From NCBI GenBank assembly GCA_025061935.1, contig JANWZY010000013.1:1-20194 (forward strand): a DNA stretch of 20,194 bases. Reading direction: 5' to 3'. The notes below the pieces were generated by a model, which made no database searches, was not told the origin of the DNA, and was given only the letters and a program-made list of their open reading frames with translations. A program made the translations under genes and the position numbers. Positions 6,775-14,470 of this stretch are shown here, piece after piece (the first letter of the stretch is position 1; each line of letters opens with the position of its first letter). This DNA comes from Verrucomicrobiia bacterium (GTDB lineage Bacteria; Verrucomicrobiota; Verrucomicrobiia; Limisphaerales; DTLC01).

Positions 6775-7617
6775 CTATGCGTTGCTGTCCCGCCCGGCAC
6801 CAGTCGAGTCCGGACGCGGCAACGGCTGCGGCGCGCGCAGTTTACGGTAAAGCCACCGTTCGAGCGGCCGGAGCGGCCCGAGCCACCGGTAAAAAGGCGA
6901 GTAAATCAGCCGGAGCCGGATCACAGAAAGCAGCATTGTGAGCGAGGTCCGGAGCAATACAACTTTCGAGCCGGCAATGTCGTTCCACTCGGTTGGCAGC
7001 TCCAAAATTTTGAAACCTGCCCGCTTGAGCGAGTACAGCAGATTGATGTCGAACGCCATGTCGGCTATGCGCAGACTCGGATGAATCTTTTGGACCGCCT
7101 CGCGCCGCATCACTTTCGCGCCGCACTGAGTGTCCCGAATGTTCATCCAGAACAATAGCTGCACGACCGCGTGGAACACGCGACTGGCGAACCTGCGCTT
7201 GCGCGACTGCGCCTGGCCAATAATGGCCCCTGGCAACCACCGCGACCCGATCACACAGTCTGCACCGTTCATGCGCCTGACCAATTCAAGAAATGCGTGC
7301 GGCGGCGTCGCGCCGTCTGCGTCAACGTACCCGATCAAGTCGGCCGATTCGGCGAGCCTAAGTCCCTCGATCAGCGCCCCACCCTTGCCGATCGGCTCCG
7401 GAAAAACCAAGTATCCGATGCACGGATGCTCGGCTGCGGCTGCCTGCACTACACCAAGCGTGTTGTCCGTGCACCCGTTAAGCACGACGACGATCCTGAA
7501 CGGGCCCCGGTAGTGCTGCTTGAAATACTCCGCGTAGCTCCGCAGCACCTTGCCGATCCGGTGCTCCTCATTGTGCGCCGGAATAAGCAGCAACAGGCTC
7601 GGCTCACTCACGTGCAC
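6775..7617 (-). CDS. GT2 glycosyltransferase, Alg5/dolichyl-phosphate glucosyltransferase-like
   Basis: A 280-residue family 2 glycosyltransferase, probably loading a sugar from a nucleotide donor onto a polyprenyl phosphate at the cytoplasmic face of the membrane. Motifs in order: LLLLIPAHNEEHRIGKVL at the N-terminus, IGKGGALIEGLRLA, the donor/metal motif YVDADGATPP, and DTQCGAKVMRREA, which closely follows the Alg5-type DTQCGFK signature. The basic, hydrophobic C-terminus may associate with the membrane. The frame is open to an ATG at 7896, but the extra 93 residues look non-coding and overlap another coding-like fragment. I therefore start at a GTG at 7617; a GTG at 7611 is equally possible. 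No strong ribosome-binding site distinguishes them. It converges with the flippase gene. The sugar and lipid acceptor are unknown. Confidence 0.88.
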   Translation of the reverse strand: MHVSEPSLLLLIPAHNEEHRIGKVLRSYAEYFKQHYRGPFRIVVVLNGCTDNTLGVVQAAAAEHPCIGYLVFPEPIGKGGALIEGLRLAESADLIGYVDADGATPPHAFLELVRRMNGADCVIGSRWLPGAIIGQAQSRKRRFASRVFHAVVQLLFWMNIRDTQCGAKVMRREAVQKIHPSLRIADMAFDINLLYSLKRAGFKILELPTEWNDIAGSKVVLLRTSLTMLLSVIRLRLIYSPFYRWLGPLRPLERWLYRKLRAPQPLPRPDSTGAGRDSNA

Positions 7618-7750
7618 AGCAATACCATGCCCGGCGTAAAATTGCAAAGTCGGGCGCAGGGCGCGGCTGCCAGAAATCGGCCAATTATGAGTAGGTTCCG
7701 GACCGGGCAGTTGCAGCCGCAGGTGCTTCGGCCAGCTTGATACCACGCGC

Positions 7751-7876
7751 TCACTCAACGCGCGCAATGCCCAATGTTGCGGCTCCGTAAAGTAAATGCA
7801 GGACGAACGCCCAGAAAACGTTGTTCCGCGGCTCAGGCCACGGCCCCGGCCAAACATAATCGCACTGGGAATCCAT
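7751..7876 (-). CDS. Possible small membrane peptide or gene remnant
   Basis: A 41-codon frame starting ATG at 7876 encodes a polar N-terminus, then PEPRNNVFWAFVLHLLYGAA, a convincing single hydrophobic helix, and ends at TGA. It lies in the gap between the glycosyltransferase and the Cys-cluster gene, out of frame with both proposed products. It might be a small membrane protein or the surviving tail of a larger decayed membrane-protein gene; the open frame continues upstream to 9001, but there it is only the shadow of the Cys-cluster gene. Low confidence: one hydrophobic stretch can arise by chance. Confidence 0.25.
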   Translation of the reverse strand: MDSQCDYVWPGPWPEPRNNVFWAFVLHLLYGAATLGIARVE

Positions 7877-8017
7877 TTCACCGGCATTTGTCGCACTACC
7901 AGCCAAATGGCTTGATTCTGTCCCTGTGCTTTTGAACCATTCCGACCAGCTATTTAGCGTGCACGATGCGCGGCGCTCGACAAAAGCCGCGCCTGGACGC
8001 TGCGACAAGACGAAGGA

Positions 8018-9274
8018 ATGAAGACTTTTCACATCGAAGCGCCGCAGTTCCAGAATTGGACGTGCCAAAGCTGCGGCGAGTGCTGCCGCGGGTACCACCT
8101 CGTGGTGATTAGTGCCGAGGAGAAGCAGCGCATCGAAAGCCAGAGGTGGACAAAGGCCGATGGCGTTGACCCGGACCGGATGATTCTCCCGCACGGGGCC
8201 AAATTCCGGCTGGGGCACAAACCGACCGGAGAATGCGTTTTCCTTGACGCGGAAAGCCGGTGCCTGATCCACGCGCGGTTCGGCGAGCAAGCGAAGCCGC
8301 TCGCATGCCGCGTGTATCCCTATGCGATCCATCCTGCGGGCGAGAAACTCGTCGTGAGCCTGCGGTTCAGTTGCCCTGCAGCAGCGGCGAATATTGGTGA
8401 GCCACTGGCTACGCAACTGCGCACGTTGCAGCAGCTTGCGCGGCTCATTGTGCCCGGGGACTTCAAAACCGTGCCGCCACCGCCAGTGTTGGACAAAGCG
8501 CGGCTCACCTGGCCAGACTTTTTCCGGTTCGTGACGCGGCTCGACAAAACTTTGGCCGACACGGACGCGCCGTTGCCACTGCGGGTCCTGCGCGCACTGG
8601 ACTGGCTCGGTGCAGTCGAACGCGCCAAGTTTGATCAGATCACAGGCTCGGATGCCGATGAAGTATTGGGCGCGTTGGCGCGGCGCGCTGGGCAAAAGTT
8701 GCCGCGCATGCCCGAAGCGTCGGAGCGGCCGAGCGCGTTTGGCCGGTTGCTGTTTCGCACGCTCGTGTTCCAATACGCGCGCCGCGACACGCTCAAAGAT
8801 TTGGAAACACCGCTCCGGCACAGACGCGAAATGTTCAATGCGGTGCTCAAGTTTGCTCTCGGCTCCGGCGCGGTCCCCGCGTTCAGGCCGGGGTTGCCTA
8901 AAGCTGTATTCAGTGCGGTCGAAAAGCCGTGGGGCCAAGTTACGCCCGAAATCGAGGCCATGCTGACCCGGTTCTTTCGGGTCAAAATTCGCGGACTGCA
9001 TTTTTGTGGCCCGGCGTACTTTAATTGGCCGTTGGTGGACGGGTTCCGCGCGCTGTGCTTGCTACTGCCAGTCACAATGTGGATCGCCCGTTGGCTCGCT
9101 GCAGGTGAAACTGCAGACAAATTATCGGCTGCGCACGTGGCGCGCGCTCTCAGCATTGTGGACCACCACCACGGATACACCGACCAGCTCGGCTCCGGTG
9201 CCGCGCGCAGGCGCGTCAGGCTGCTTACACAGCGCGACGATATTGCAAAGCTGTGCGTGTGGTACTGGCGCTAA
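8018..9274 (+). CDS. YkgJ/FliB-like cysteine-cluster protein
   Basis: A 418-residue protein opening with the Cys-cluster signature CxxCGECC at residues 16-23. Further conserved positions are GECVFLD (Cys73), RCLIH (Cys82), PLACRVYP (Cys97) and Cys119. This is the YkgJ-type (UPF0153) zinc or iron-sulfur binding module. The total length, with a helical C-terminal two-thirds lacking known motifs, is close to the FliB lysine-N-methylase group, which shares this cluster. No flagellar gene is nearby, so flagellin methylation is not supported. The ATG at 8018 is preceded by GAAGGA almost abutting the start, too close to be an ideal ribosome-binding site. It is monocistronic, divergent from the glycosyltransferase and convergent with thrC. 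The function is best left open: a putative metal-cluster protein, possibly a protein-modifying enzyme. Confidence 0.82.
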   Translation: MKTFHIEAPQFQNWTCQSCGECCRGYHLVVISAEEKQRIESQRWTKADGVDPDRMILPHGAKFRLGHKPTGECVFLDAESRCLIHARFGEQAKPLACRVYPYAIHPAGEKLVVSLRFSCPAAAANIGEPLATQLRTLQQLARLIVPGDFKTVPPPPVLDKARLTWPDFFRFVTRLDKTLADTDAPLPLRVLRALDWLGAVERAKFDQITGSDADEVLGALARRAGQKLPRMPEASERPSAFGRLLFRTLVFQYARRDTLKDLETPLRHRREMFNAVLKFALGSGAVPAFRPGLPKAVFSAVEKPWGQVTPEIEAMLTRFFRVKIRGLHFCGPAYFNWPLVDGFRALCLLLPVTMWIARWLAAGETADKLSAAHVARALSIVDHHHGYTDQLGSGAARRRVRLLTQRDDIAKLCVWYWR

Positions 9275-9631
9275 CCCTCGGCCTCATCTTAAAAACCAGA
9301 AAAACTGATGGCCAACCCGCCGCCCACTTCACATACCAGTCTGCGGCAAAAAGACCCACCGCCGGCTTCCCGACCTGGCCCCTCGTTGGGCAAAAATAGA
9401 AGGCGTCACCGGCACTGGAGCTAGCGCCTGGATGATTGTGCCATTACCCGCAGTTGGGAAACTGCAGCAGCCAAAGCGATGGCTTTCTAATCCCGCTGCG
9501 CTCTTTGCAAGCGCGGCTCCAGCAGCCATCCGAGCACAGCCGTGATTCCCAAACCGCGCGGAAAGACCGTCTGTGGTTCGCTCGCCCGGCGCCGTTACAC
9601 GCGCAGTTATGATTGGGGTGGGGCCGTCGGA
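9275..9631. other. Gap between convergent genes
   Basis: No gene is evident on either strand. Its main content is a run of three hairpins at 9450-9517, listed separately. The ends of the Cys-cluster gene and thrC face each other across it, so transcription of both should stop here. Confidence 0.6.
9450..9517. other. Three consecutive hairpins
   Basis: Hairpin 1 is GCAGTT-GGGA-AACTGC (9450-9465). Hairpin 2 is AGCCA-AAGCGA-TGGCT (9469-9484). Hairpin 3 pairs GCTGCGCT with AGCGCGGC around CTTTGCA (9495-9517, one G-U pair). Together they fill most of 68 bases. No T-run follows, and the loops do not fit a tRNA. Possible roles are a bidirectional terminator zone for the convergent genes or a small structured RNA. 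Confidence 0.35.
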
Positions 9632-10975
9632 CTACGCGCCGCTGGCCCTGGACGCCAGCGCCTTATCCAACGCTTCTTTAACTGCGTCGAGCCGCGCGGG
9701 CAATTCGACAGGCTCGTTCGCGTACCGGCAAGGCATCTCGAGCTTGCGCTGGTGATAGTCAACCTTCATTTCAACGAACTTCAGCCCGTGCGCAGTCGAA
9801 ATCACCACCACGCGCTCGGCCTTGTCAATCTTGCCTGCACGCAAAAGTTTGATCAGCACGGCCAGCGCCACCCCTGTATGCGGACAATTGAACAGGCCGC
9901 AGCGGTCACCCAGTGCTGCGGCGTCGGCCAGCTCCTCTTCTGTCGCCTGCTCGACTATGCCGCCGAATTGTTTGAGCGTGCGCACAGCCTTTTCGTAACT
10001 GACCGGGTTGCCTATCTGGATCGCGCTGGCCAGCGTTTTCTGCGCCTGGACAGGTTCGAACGTTTCGAAGTTGCGCAGGTATGCGCGGTACAGCGGGTTC
10101 GCGCGCTCGGCCTGCGCGACCACGATGCGCGGGAGCCGATCAACCAGGCCGAGCTGCTTGAGCATCAACAGCCCTTTGCCGAGCGCAGACACATTCCCCA
10201 AGTTCCCGCCGGGTATGATAATGACATCTGGAACCTGCCAGCCGAACTGCTGGACGATTTCGATCCCGACAGTTTTCTGGCCCTCGATCCGCAACGAGTT
10301 CATCGAGTTGGCCAGGTAAATCGTCTCGTCCCGCGTGATTTGCTGCACCAGACGCATGCAACCGTCGAAGTCGGTGTCGAGCGATAGCACGAGCGCGCCG
10401 TTGGAAATAGGTTGGATAAGCTGCGCGATTGAAATTTTACCGCGTGGCAATAAAACCACGGCCTGGATGCCTGCAGCCGCGCAGTACGCTGCAAGCGCTG
10501 CTGAGGTATCGCCCGTGGACGCGCAAGCAACGGCTTTGATCGGTGCGCCGCGCGCCATCATTTGTTTGACCTGCGAGACCAGGACGGTCATGCCAAGGTC
10601 TTTGAACGAACCGGTATGCGTTGTGCCGCATAGTTTGATCCACACATCCGGCAGACCGATCGCTTTGCCGAACCGCTCGGCCCAGAGCAAAGGCGTCGCG
10701 CCCTCGTGCAACGAGACGATGTTCGTGTCCTCGATTTCCGGCAGTACCCATTCTTTTTTGCCCCAGACGCCGGAGCTGTAAGGCAGCGCTGTGCTCCGGT
10801 ACCGTTCCTCGAACAACTCCTTCCACCCCGCAGCCGTCCGAGCGGCCAATGCAGCCATGTCATGCTCGACCTCGAGCAATGCACCGCATTTCCGGCAGTT
10901 ATACACAATAGCGTCCAGCGGATACGTTTGACCGCAATCGGCCCTAATGCATTTGAACCATGCGCGATATGTCAT
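9632..10975 (-). CDS. thrC: Threonine synthase
   Basis: A 447-residue PLP-dependent fold-type II enzyme that converts O-phosphohomoserine to threonine in the cytosol. The N-terminus has a zinc-ribbon-like pair, CIRADCG and CRKCG (Cys9, Cys14, Cys27, Cys30), seen in many bacterial and archaeal threonine synthases. EGATPLLWAERFGKAIGLPDVWIKLCGTTHTGSFKDLGM carries the PLP Schiff-base lysine, Lys125. STGDTSAA (153-160) and the PLP-phosphate loop GGNLGN (256-261) follow. The ATG at 10975 gives a start directly at the zinc ribbon and complete family coverage. No other threonine-pathway gene (hom, thrB) adjoins it. It is divergent from metF across a 535-bp spacer with REP elements. Confidence 0.95.
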   Translation of the reverse strand: MTYRAWFKCIRADCGQTYPLDAIVYNCRKCGALLEVEHDMAALAARTAAGWKELFEERYRSTALPYSSGVWGKKEWVLPEIEDTNIVSLHEGATPLLWAERFGKAIGLPDVWIKLCGTTHTGSFKDLGMTVLVSQVKQMMARGAPIKAVACASTGDTSAALAAYCAAAGIQAVVLLPRGKISIAQLIQPISNGALVLSLDTDFDGCMRLVQQITRDETIYLANSMNSLRIEGQKTVGIEIVQQFGWQVPDVIIIPGGNLGNVSALGKGLLMLKQLGLVDRLPRIVVAQAERANPLYRAYLRNFETFEPVQAQKTLASAIQIGNPVSYEKAVRTLKQFGGIVEQATEEELADAAALGDRCGLFNCPHTGVALAVLIKLLRAGKIDKAERVVVISTAHGLKFVEMKVDYHQRKLEMPCRYANEPVELPARLDAVKEALDKALASRASGA

Positions 10976-11211
10976 TTGCGGATCCTATTCCAATGGCCGG
11001 GTTTGGATACCCTACCCTGACTTTGCGCCTGCACCCAATCGGCGGCACGGTACCCGTATGCCGGCCCCGTTCAAAATGCCAGTACGCACCATCTTTTCAA
11101 GCCGACAAGCCCTGCTAAACGCAAACTGCCCCGCCACTGAATCTATGATGGCTCGCAGAGTCCGCACCGCGCCGTGCCGCATTTCCACAAACGGGGCCGC
11201 GCCACGACCAC

Positions 11212-11294
11212 CGTAGCTGCGCTTGTCAAAGCGCAGCCCAAGCACAAGCACGGCCGGGTTTCCATGCCGCGTTTTAACAAACGCTGCTGCGCCC
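11212..11294 (+). repeat. REPIN-like element, type A copy 1
   Basis: GTAG (11213-11216) is followed by the perfect hairpin CTGCGCTT-GTCA-AAGCGCAG (11217-11236). The far end carries the inverted partner GCGTTT-TAAC-AAACGC (11269-11284), followed by the complement of a foot that has drifted to GCAG. Two inverted REP hairpins with GTAG feet make a REPIN-like unit of about 83 bp. The copy at 12501-12578 is nearly identical. Confidence 0.75.
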
Positions 11295-11306
11295 GAATCG
11301 GCGCGC

Positions 11307-11386
11307 CGTAGCCGCGCTCGCCAGAGCGCGGATACCGCAACGCACGAAACCAGCTCAAGCTCAGCGTTTTGACGAGCGCGGCTACA
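11307..11386 (+). repeat. REPIN-like element, type B copy 1
   Basis: GTAG (11308-11311) precedes the perfect hairpin CCGCGCTC-GCCA-GAGCGCGG (11312-11331). The distal end is CGAGCGCGGCTAC (11373-11385), the inverted complement of the proximal end. It lies 12 bases after the type A unit in the same orientation. The second B copy is at 12410-12489. Confidence 0.75.
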
Positions 11387-11510
11387 GTACCGTTGCGTGG
11401 GCGGGCCTACCGAGGCGCACCGGTTGCAAAACTCGCAACTGCGGTGGCAGCCAGGGCTAAGGCCTATGCCGTTTTGATTTTCGGTCGCAGTTCGGGCACA
11501 TTTCAAGCCC

Positions 11511-12398
11511 GTGGAACTTATTCGAGACATTTACGCAGCGGCGACACACGCCGGGCGGGTCGTTGTCTCGTTCGAGTTTTTCCCGCCCAAGACACCGGAA
11601 GGCGAGCGCACACTGCTCGAGCAAACCGTGCCGGCACTCAAGCAGGCCAATCCCGGCTACTGCTCGGTCACATACGGCGCCGGCGGCAGCACGCGCGATA
11701 AAACCTTGATGATCGTCGAGCGGCTGATCCGTGACCATGAGCTAGTTGTGCTGGCACACCTGACATGCGTAAACCACACACGGGAAGAGATTGGACAACT
11801 GCTCGACCGGATAGTCGCGCTCGGGTGCCGAAACATCTTGGCGCTGCGCGGCGACCCGCCAGACGGGAGCGAGTTCCGTAAGCCCCCCGGCGGGTTCGAG
11901 TTCGCGTCCGAGCTTGTACAATTCATTCGCGCGCGCGGTGAATTTTGCATCGGTGTGGCAGGCTTTCCAGAAGGCCACATTGCATGCCGCGACGGGAAGC
12001 TGACAGATTGGCAACACTTGAAGCGCAAAATTGATTCCGGCGCCGATTTCGTGATCACGCAACTTTTCTTCGACAATGCGGACTTTTTCGAGTTCCGCGA
12101 CTACTTGACCGGTAAGCTGGGCGTGCGCGTGCCAATCGTGCCGGGAATCATACCGATTTTGAGCGCGTCACAGATCGAGCGGTTCACTAAGCTGTGCGGC
12201 GCGAAGATTCCGCCGGAATTGGGGGCAAAGTTGCAAGAATTCGGCGACGATACCGCGGCTGTGACCGAATACGGGATCGAATACGCGACGCGCCAATGCG
12301 CGGAGCTGCTGCGCGCCGGCGTGCCCGGCATCCACTTTTACACTCTGAACAAGGCGTACTCGACACTCAAGGTACTGAACCACCTCGGGCTGGCATGA
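11511..12398 (+). CDS. metF: 5,10-methylenetetrahydrofolate reductase
   Basis: A 295-residue FAD-dependent TIM-barrel enzyme that reduces 5,10-methylene-THF to 5-methyl-THF, the methyl donor for methionine synthesis. Visible motifs: SFEFFPPK with catalytic Glu22, SVTYGAGGSTRDKT, LAHLTCVNHT, ALRGDPP (RGDPP at 113-117), GFPEGH at 151-156, FVITQLFFD (Gln184, Asp188), VPGIIPI, and the C-terminal GIHFYTLNKA. Length and order match bacterial MetF, without the eukaryotic regulatory domain. It starts with GTG at 11511; the first structured residues follow directly and no better upstream start exists. No methionine synthase gene adjoins. REPIN-like doublets lie on both sides, the downstream one beginning 11 bases after the stop, where it may act as a 3' mRNA structure. 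Confidence 0.95.
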   Translation: MELIRDIYAAATHAGRVVVSFEFFPPKTPEGERTLLEQTVPALKQANPGYCSVTYGAGGSTRDKTLMIVERLIRDHELVVLAHLTCVNHTREEIGQLLDRIVALGCRNILALRGDPPDGSEFRKPPGGFEFASELVQFIRARGEFCIGVAGFPEGHIACRDGKLTDWQHLKRKIDSGADFVITQLFFDNADFFEFRDYLTGKLGVRVPIVPGIIPILSASQIERFTKLCGAKIPPELGAKLQEFGDDTAAVTEYGIEYATRQCAELLRAGVPGIHFYTLNKAYSTLKVLNHLGLA

Positions 12399-12409
12399 AG
12401 TGAAAACAT

Positions 12410-12489
12410 CGTAGCCGCGCTCGCCAAAGCGCGGATACCCCAATGCCCGAAACCAGCTCAAGCCCCGCGTTTTCACTATCGCACCTACG
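12410..12489 (+). repeat. REPIN-like element, type B copy 2
   Basis: GTAG (12411-12414) plus hairpin CCGCGCTC-GCCA-AAGCGCGG (12415-12434), ending in CTAC (12485-12488). It closely matches the B unit at 11307-11386, including ACCAGCTCAAGC in the centre. It begins just after the metF stop codon, so it would form a stem-loop at the 3' end of the metF message. Confidence 0.75.
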
Positions 12490-12500
12490 CCACCGACCAC

Positions 12501-12578
12501 CGTAGCTGCGCTTGTCAAAGCGCAGCCCAAGCACAAGCACGGCCAGGTCTCATGCCGTTTTTAACAAACGCAGCTACG
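12501..12578 (+). repeat. REPIN-like element, type A copy 2
   Basis: GTAG (12502-12505) plus hairpin CTGCGCTT-GTCA-AAGCGCAG (12506-12525), with an intact inverted foot CTAC at 12574-12577. It is nearly identical to the A unit at 11212-11294, including AGCACAAGCACGG after the first hairpin. It follows the B unit by about 11 bases; near metF's 5' side the order is A then B. Confidence 0.75.
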
Positions 12579-12703
12579 CCCGGATCGCCCTGTGGCCACG
12601 CTTGCACCTTATTGCCGCGAGCTGCAAACTATGTGCTGCGGTGCGGACACAGACGCCGCCTCGTTTAACGACGTGGCGCTCACACCACACCAGATCAAGC
12701 GCA

Positions 12704-13468
12704 ATGAAACCGAGTAGCACATGGGTTGGCTGCTCAGGCTGGTACTACTGGCACTGGAAAGGGGTGGTTTACCCCGCCGAGCTTGAGAAAGACCAGTGGT
12801 TCGACCATTACCAGAAGCATTTCAAGACGGTCGAGCTGAACGCACCGTTTTACCACTGGCCGCGCCCGAGCACGGTTGAAGGCTGGGCCAGACGCGCCAG
12901 GCGCGGGTTTAAGTACAGCGTCAAGGTGAACCAAACCATCACGCATCTGAAACGGTTCAAAGGCACGCGCAAATTAATCGCCGAGTTTTACAAGATCGCA
13001 GACACACTAGGTGACAAAATGGGCTGTTTCCTCTTCCAACTCCCCCCGAGTTTCAAATTCAGCAAAGCCAATATGGAAGCCGTGCTTGATCAACTTGACC
13101 CGGCGCATCGGAACGTGGTCGAGTTCAGGCATCCGAGCTGGTGGACTGAAGACGTATTCGACGCGTTCAAGCGCGCGGGCGCCATTTTTTGCTCGGTGAG
13201 TGCGCCGCGCTTGCCCGCCGAGGTGGTCAAAACCAGTAATGCTGTGTATGTCCGGTTCCATGGCTCGGCGCGGTGGTACGCGTATGATTACGCCCCGACC
13301 GAGCTGGAGGCTTGGGCGCGCAAGATCGCAGATGCGGGCGCTGCCGAAGTATGGGCATATTTCAATAACGACCGCGACGGCTGCGCGTTCCGGAACGCGC
13401 TCGCGCTCGCAAGATACTTGCAAAAGTGCCGGAGGCGCAGCGCGCAGCAACAGCACGAGGCCGGGTGA
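12704..13468 (+). CDS. DUF72 (YecE-like) TIM-barrel protein
   Basis: A 254-residue DUF72/YecE family protein, a TIM-barrel-like fold of unknown biochemical role. Family motifs: WVGCSGWYYWHWKGVVYP (7-24), VELNAPFYHWP (43-53), YSVKVNQTITHLKRF, FQLPPSF (111-117), EFRHPSW (140-146), VRFHG (183-187) and YFNNDRDGCAFRNA (219-232). The ATG at 12704 matches the conserved family start; the frame continues upstream into the REP element and should not be annotated. No ribosome-binding site is obvious. The last codons and stop form one arm of a hairpin. It lies convergent with the recombinase gene. No neighbour suggests a pathway. Confidence 0.93.
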   Translation: MKPSSTWVGCSGWYYWHWKGVVYPAELEKDQWFDHYQKHFKTVELNAPFYHWPRPSTVEGWARRARRGFKYSVKVNQTITHLKRFKGTRKLIAEFYKIADTLGDKMGCFLFQLPPSFKFSKANMEAVLDQLDPAHRNVVEFRHPSWWTEDVFDAFKRAGAIFCSVSAPRLPAEVVKTSNAVYVRFHGSARWYAYDYAPTELEAWARKIADAGAAEVWAYFNNDRDGCAFRNALALARYLQKCRRRSAQQQHEAG

Positions 13469-13484
13469 CACTTCACCCTTGGCC
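13459..13484. terminator. Hairpin overlapping a stop codon (possible terminator)
   Basis: GGGTGA-CACT-TCACCC (13463-13478) is a perfect 6-bp stem whose first arm contains the TGA stop of the DUF72 gene. GGCC/GGCC (13459-13462, 13481-13484) extends it past a TT bulge. It lies between convergent genes but has no T-run, so factor-independent termination is doubtful; it may protect the mRNA 3' end. Confidence 0.3.
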
Positions 13485-13549
13485 TGCTGCCCGGCAACAC
13501 CACCCCGGCGCCCGTCACACACAACGAACCCAGCATGTGAGCATATGCG

Positions 13550-14470
13550 TTACGCGCGCGGATGGAACCTGCGGTGTACCTCGCGCAACCGCGCGCCTTC
13601 GATGTGCGTATAAACCTCGGTCGTGCTTATGCTCGAGTGCCCGAGCAATTCTTGGATCACGCGCAGGTCCGCGCCGCGCTCGAGCATGTGCGTAGCGAAA
13701 CTGTGTCTGAGCATATGCGGCGTGATGTTCCGCGTTATGCCCGCGCGCCGCGCGCGCCGCTTGATCCTGAGCCAAAGTGTGTTCGGCGCGAATGCGGTGC
13801 CGCGCGAGGTGAGGAAAACATTTCCTGGGGAGTGGGGCCGGACCAACTTTGGTCGGCCAATCTCGAGGTAACGCCTGAGCGCTTCGACGGCCTTCCGGCC
13901 AATGGGTACAACCCGCTCTTTATTGCCCTTGCCGATTACGTGCACGAACCCGGCCTCAAGGTTAACTTGTTCGAGTCGGAGGCTCCGCAACTCAGCCAGG
14001 CGCAATCCCGAGGCGTAGGCCAGCTCGAGCACTGCCTGATCGCACAATGACTGCGGTGTCTCTGGCTGCTCAGGGGTAAGCAACCGCTCGATCTCCTCAT
14101 GCCCGAGTGCCTTGGGTAAGCGCTTCCACCGGCGCGGGAGTGTCAGGTGTTCGGCCACGTTTAACGGCAGCAGTTTTTCGGTCTCGGCGAACTTGTAAAA
14201 TGCGCGCAGCGCGGCAACTTCCAGATAGAGGGTTCCGACGCTGAGCCGGCGCGGTGAGTCCTTCGGCTCGCGCGCTAGTGCGCGCGTGTGTTCATCGCGG
14301 ATGAATGCAACCAGGTGCTTCAATTCGACCTGGCGCCAATCTGTAATGCCCCGAGCGCTGGCCCATGCGACGAACCTGCCGAGCAATGCCGCATAAGTCC
14401 GCTGCGTATGCTCGGCCTGGCCACGCTCATGCCGCAGGTATTGGAGGAAATCCTCGACTAGTTGCTGCAC
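13550..14470 (-). CDS. Tyrosine recombinase, XerC/XerD family
   Basis: A 306-residue site-specific recombinase. The N-terminal SAM-like core-binding domain covers about residues 1-110 and the catalytic domain about 120-300. Catalytic residues are all visible: Arg157 (ASGLRLAELRSL), Lys181 (GKGNKER), His252 and Arg255 (HMLRHSFATHML), His278 (LGHSSISTT) and nucleophile Tyr287 (VYTHI). Length and motifs fit chromosomal XerC/XerD, which resolve chromosome dimers at dif with FtsK, better than a phage integrase. No attachment site, phage or cassette genes are nearby, supporting a housekeeping role. It starts with GTG at 14470, 96 bp after purC on the same strand, so co-transcription is possible. 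XerC and XerD cannot be separated by eye. Confidence 0.93.
   Translation of the reverse strand: MQQLVEDFLQYLRHERGQAEHTQRTYAALLGRFVAWASARGITDWRQVELKHLVAFIRDEHTRALAREPKDSPRRLSVGTLYLEVAALRAFYKFAETEKLLPLNVAEHLTLPRRWKRLPKALGHEEIERLLTPEQPETPQSLCDQAVLELAYASGLRLAELRSLRLEQVNLEAGFVHVIGKGNKERVVPIGRKAVEALRRYLEIGRPKLVRPHSPGNVFLTSRGTAFAPNTLWLRIKRRARRAGITRNITPHMLRHSFATHMLERGADLRVIQELLGHSSISTTEVYTHIEGARLREVHRRFHPRA

Larger units (their letters stand above)
10976..11510. other. Divergent thrC-metF spacer
   Basis: This 535-bp spacer has no credible gene. An open frame on the minus strand (11012-11530) is produced by translation of the REP elements and has no family features. It contains two REPIN-like units (11212-11294, 11307-11386) and probably a decayed unit just before 11212, where CCAC-GACCAC also precedes the second A unit at 12501. 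A small inverted repeat GTTGC/GCAAC lies near 11422-11438. Promoters for both genes must lie here, but none is clear, and I see no SAM- or B12-type riboswitch ahead of metF. Confidence 0.6.

Noticed and set aside
7751..9001. Long minus-strand open frame (416 codons) opposite the Cys-cluster gene
   Set aside because: It is the antisense shadow of a gene with clear family motifs, and its Arg/Pro/Gln-rich text has no domain. Only its last 41 codons lie in non-coding DNA, and these are listed separately at low confidence.
11387..11510. SAM or cobalamin riboswitch ahead of metF
   Set aside because: Only a small GTTGC/GCAAC stem is visible; none of the conserved cores of those riboswitches is present.
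11012..11530. Minus-strand 172-codon open frame upstream of metF, and a similar one at 12168-12536
   Set aside because: Both translate the REPIN-like elements, giving shared peptides such as the tracts around LGxRFDKRSYGG and LVSWFRALRYPR-like text in different frames. They are repeat translations, not genes.
13550..14470. Integron or phage integrase for the tyrosine recombinase
   Set aside because: No attC-like array, attachment repeats, phage genes or cassettes are nearby, and the length and motifs fit XerC/XerD.
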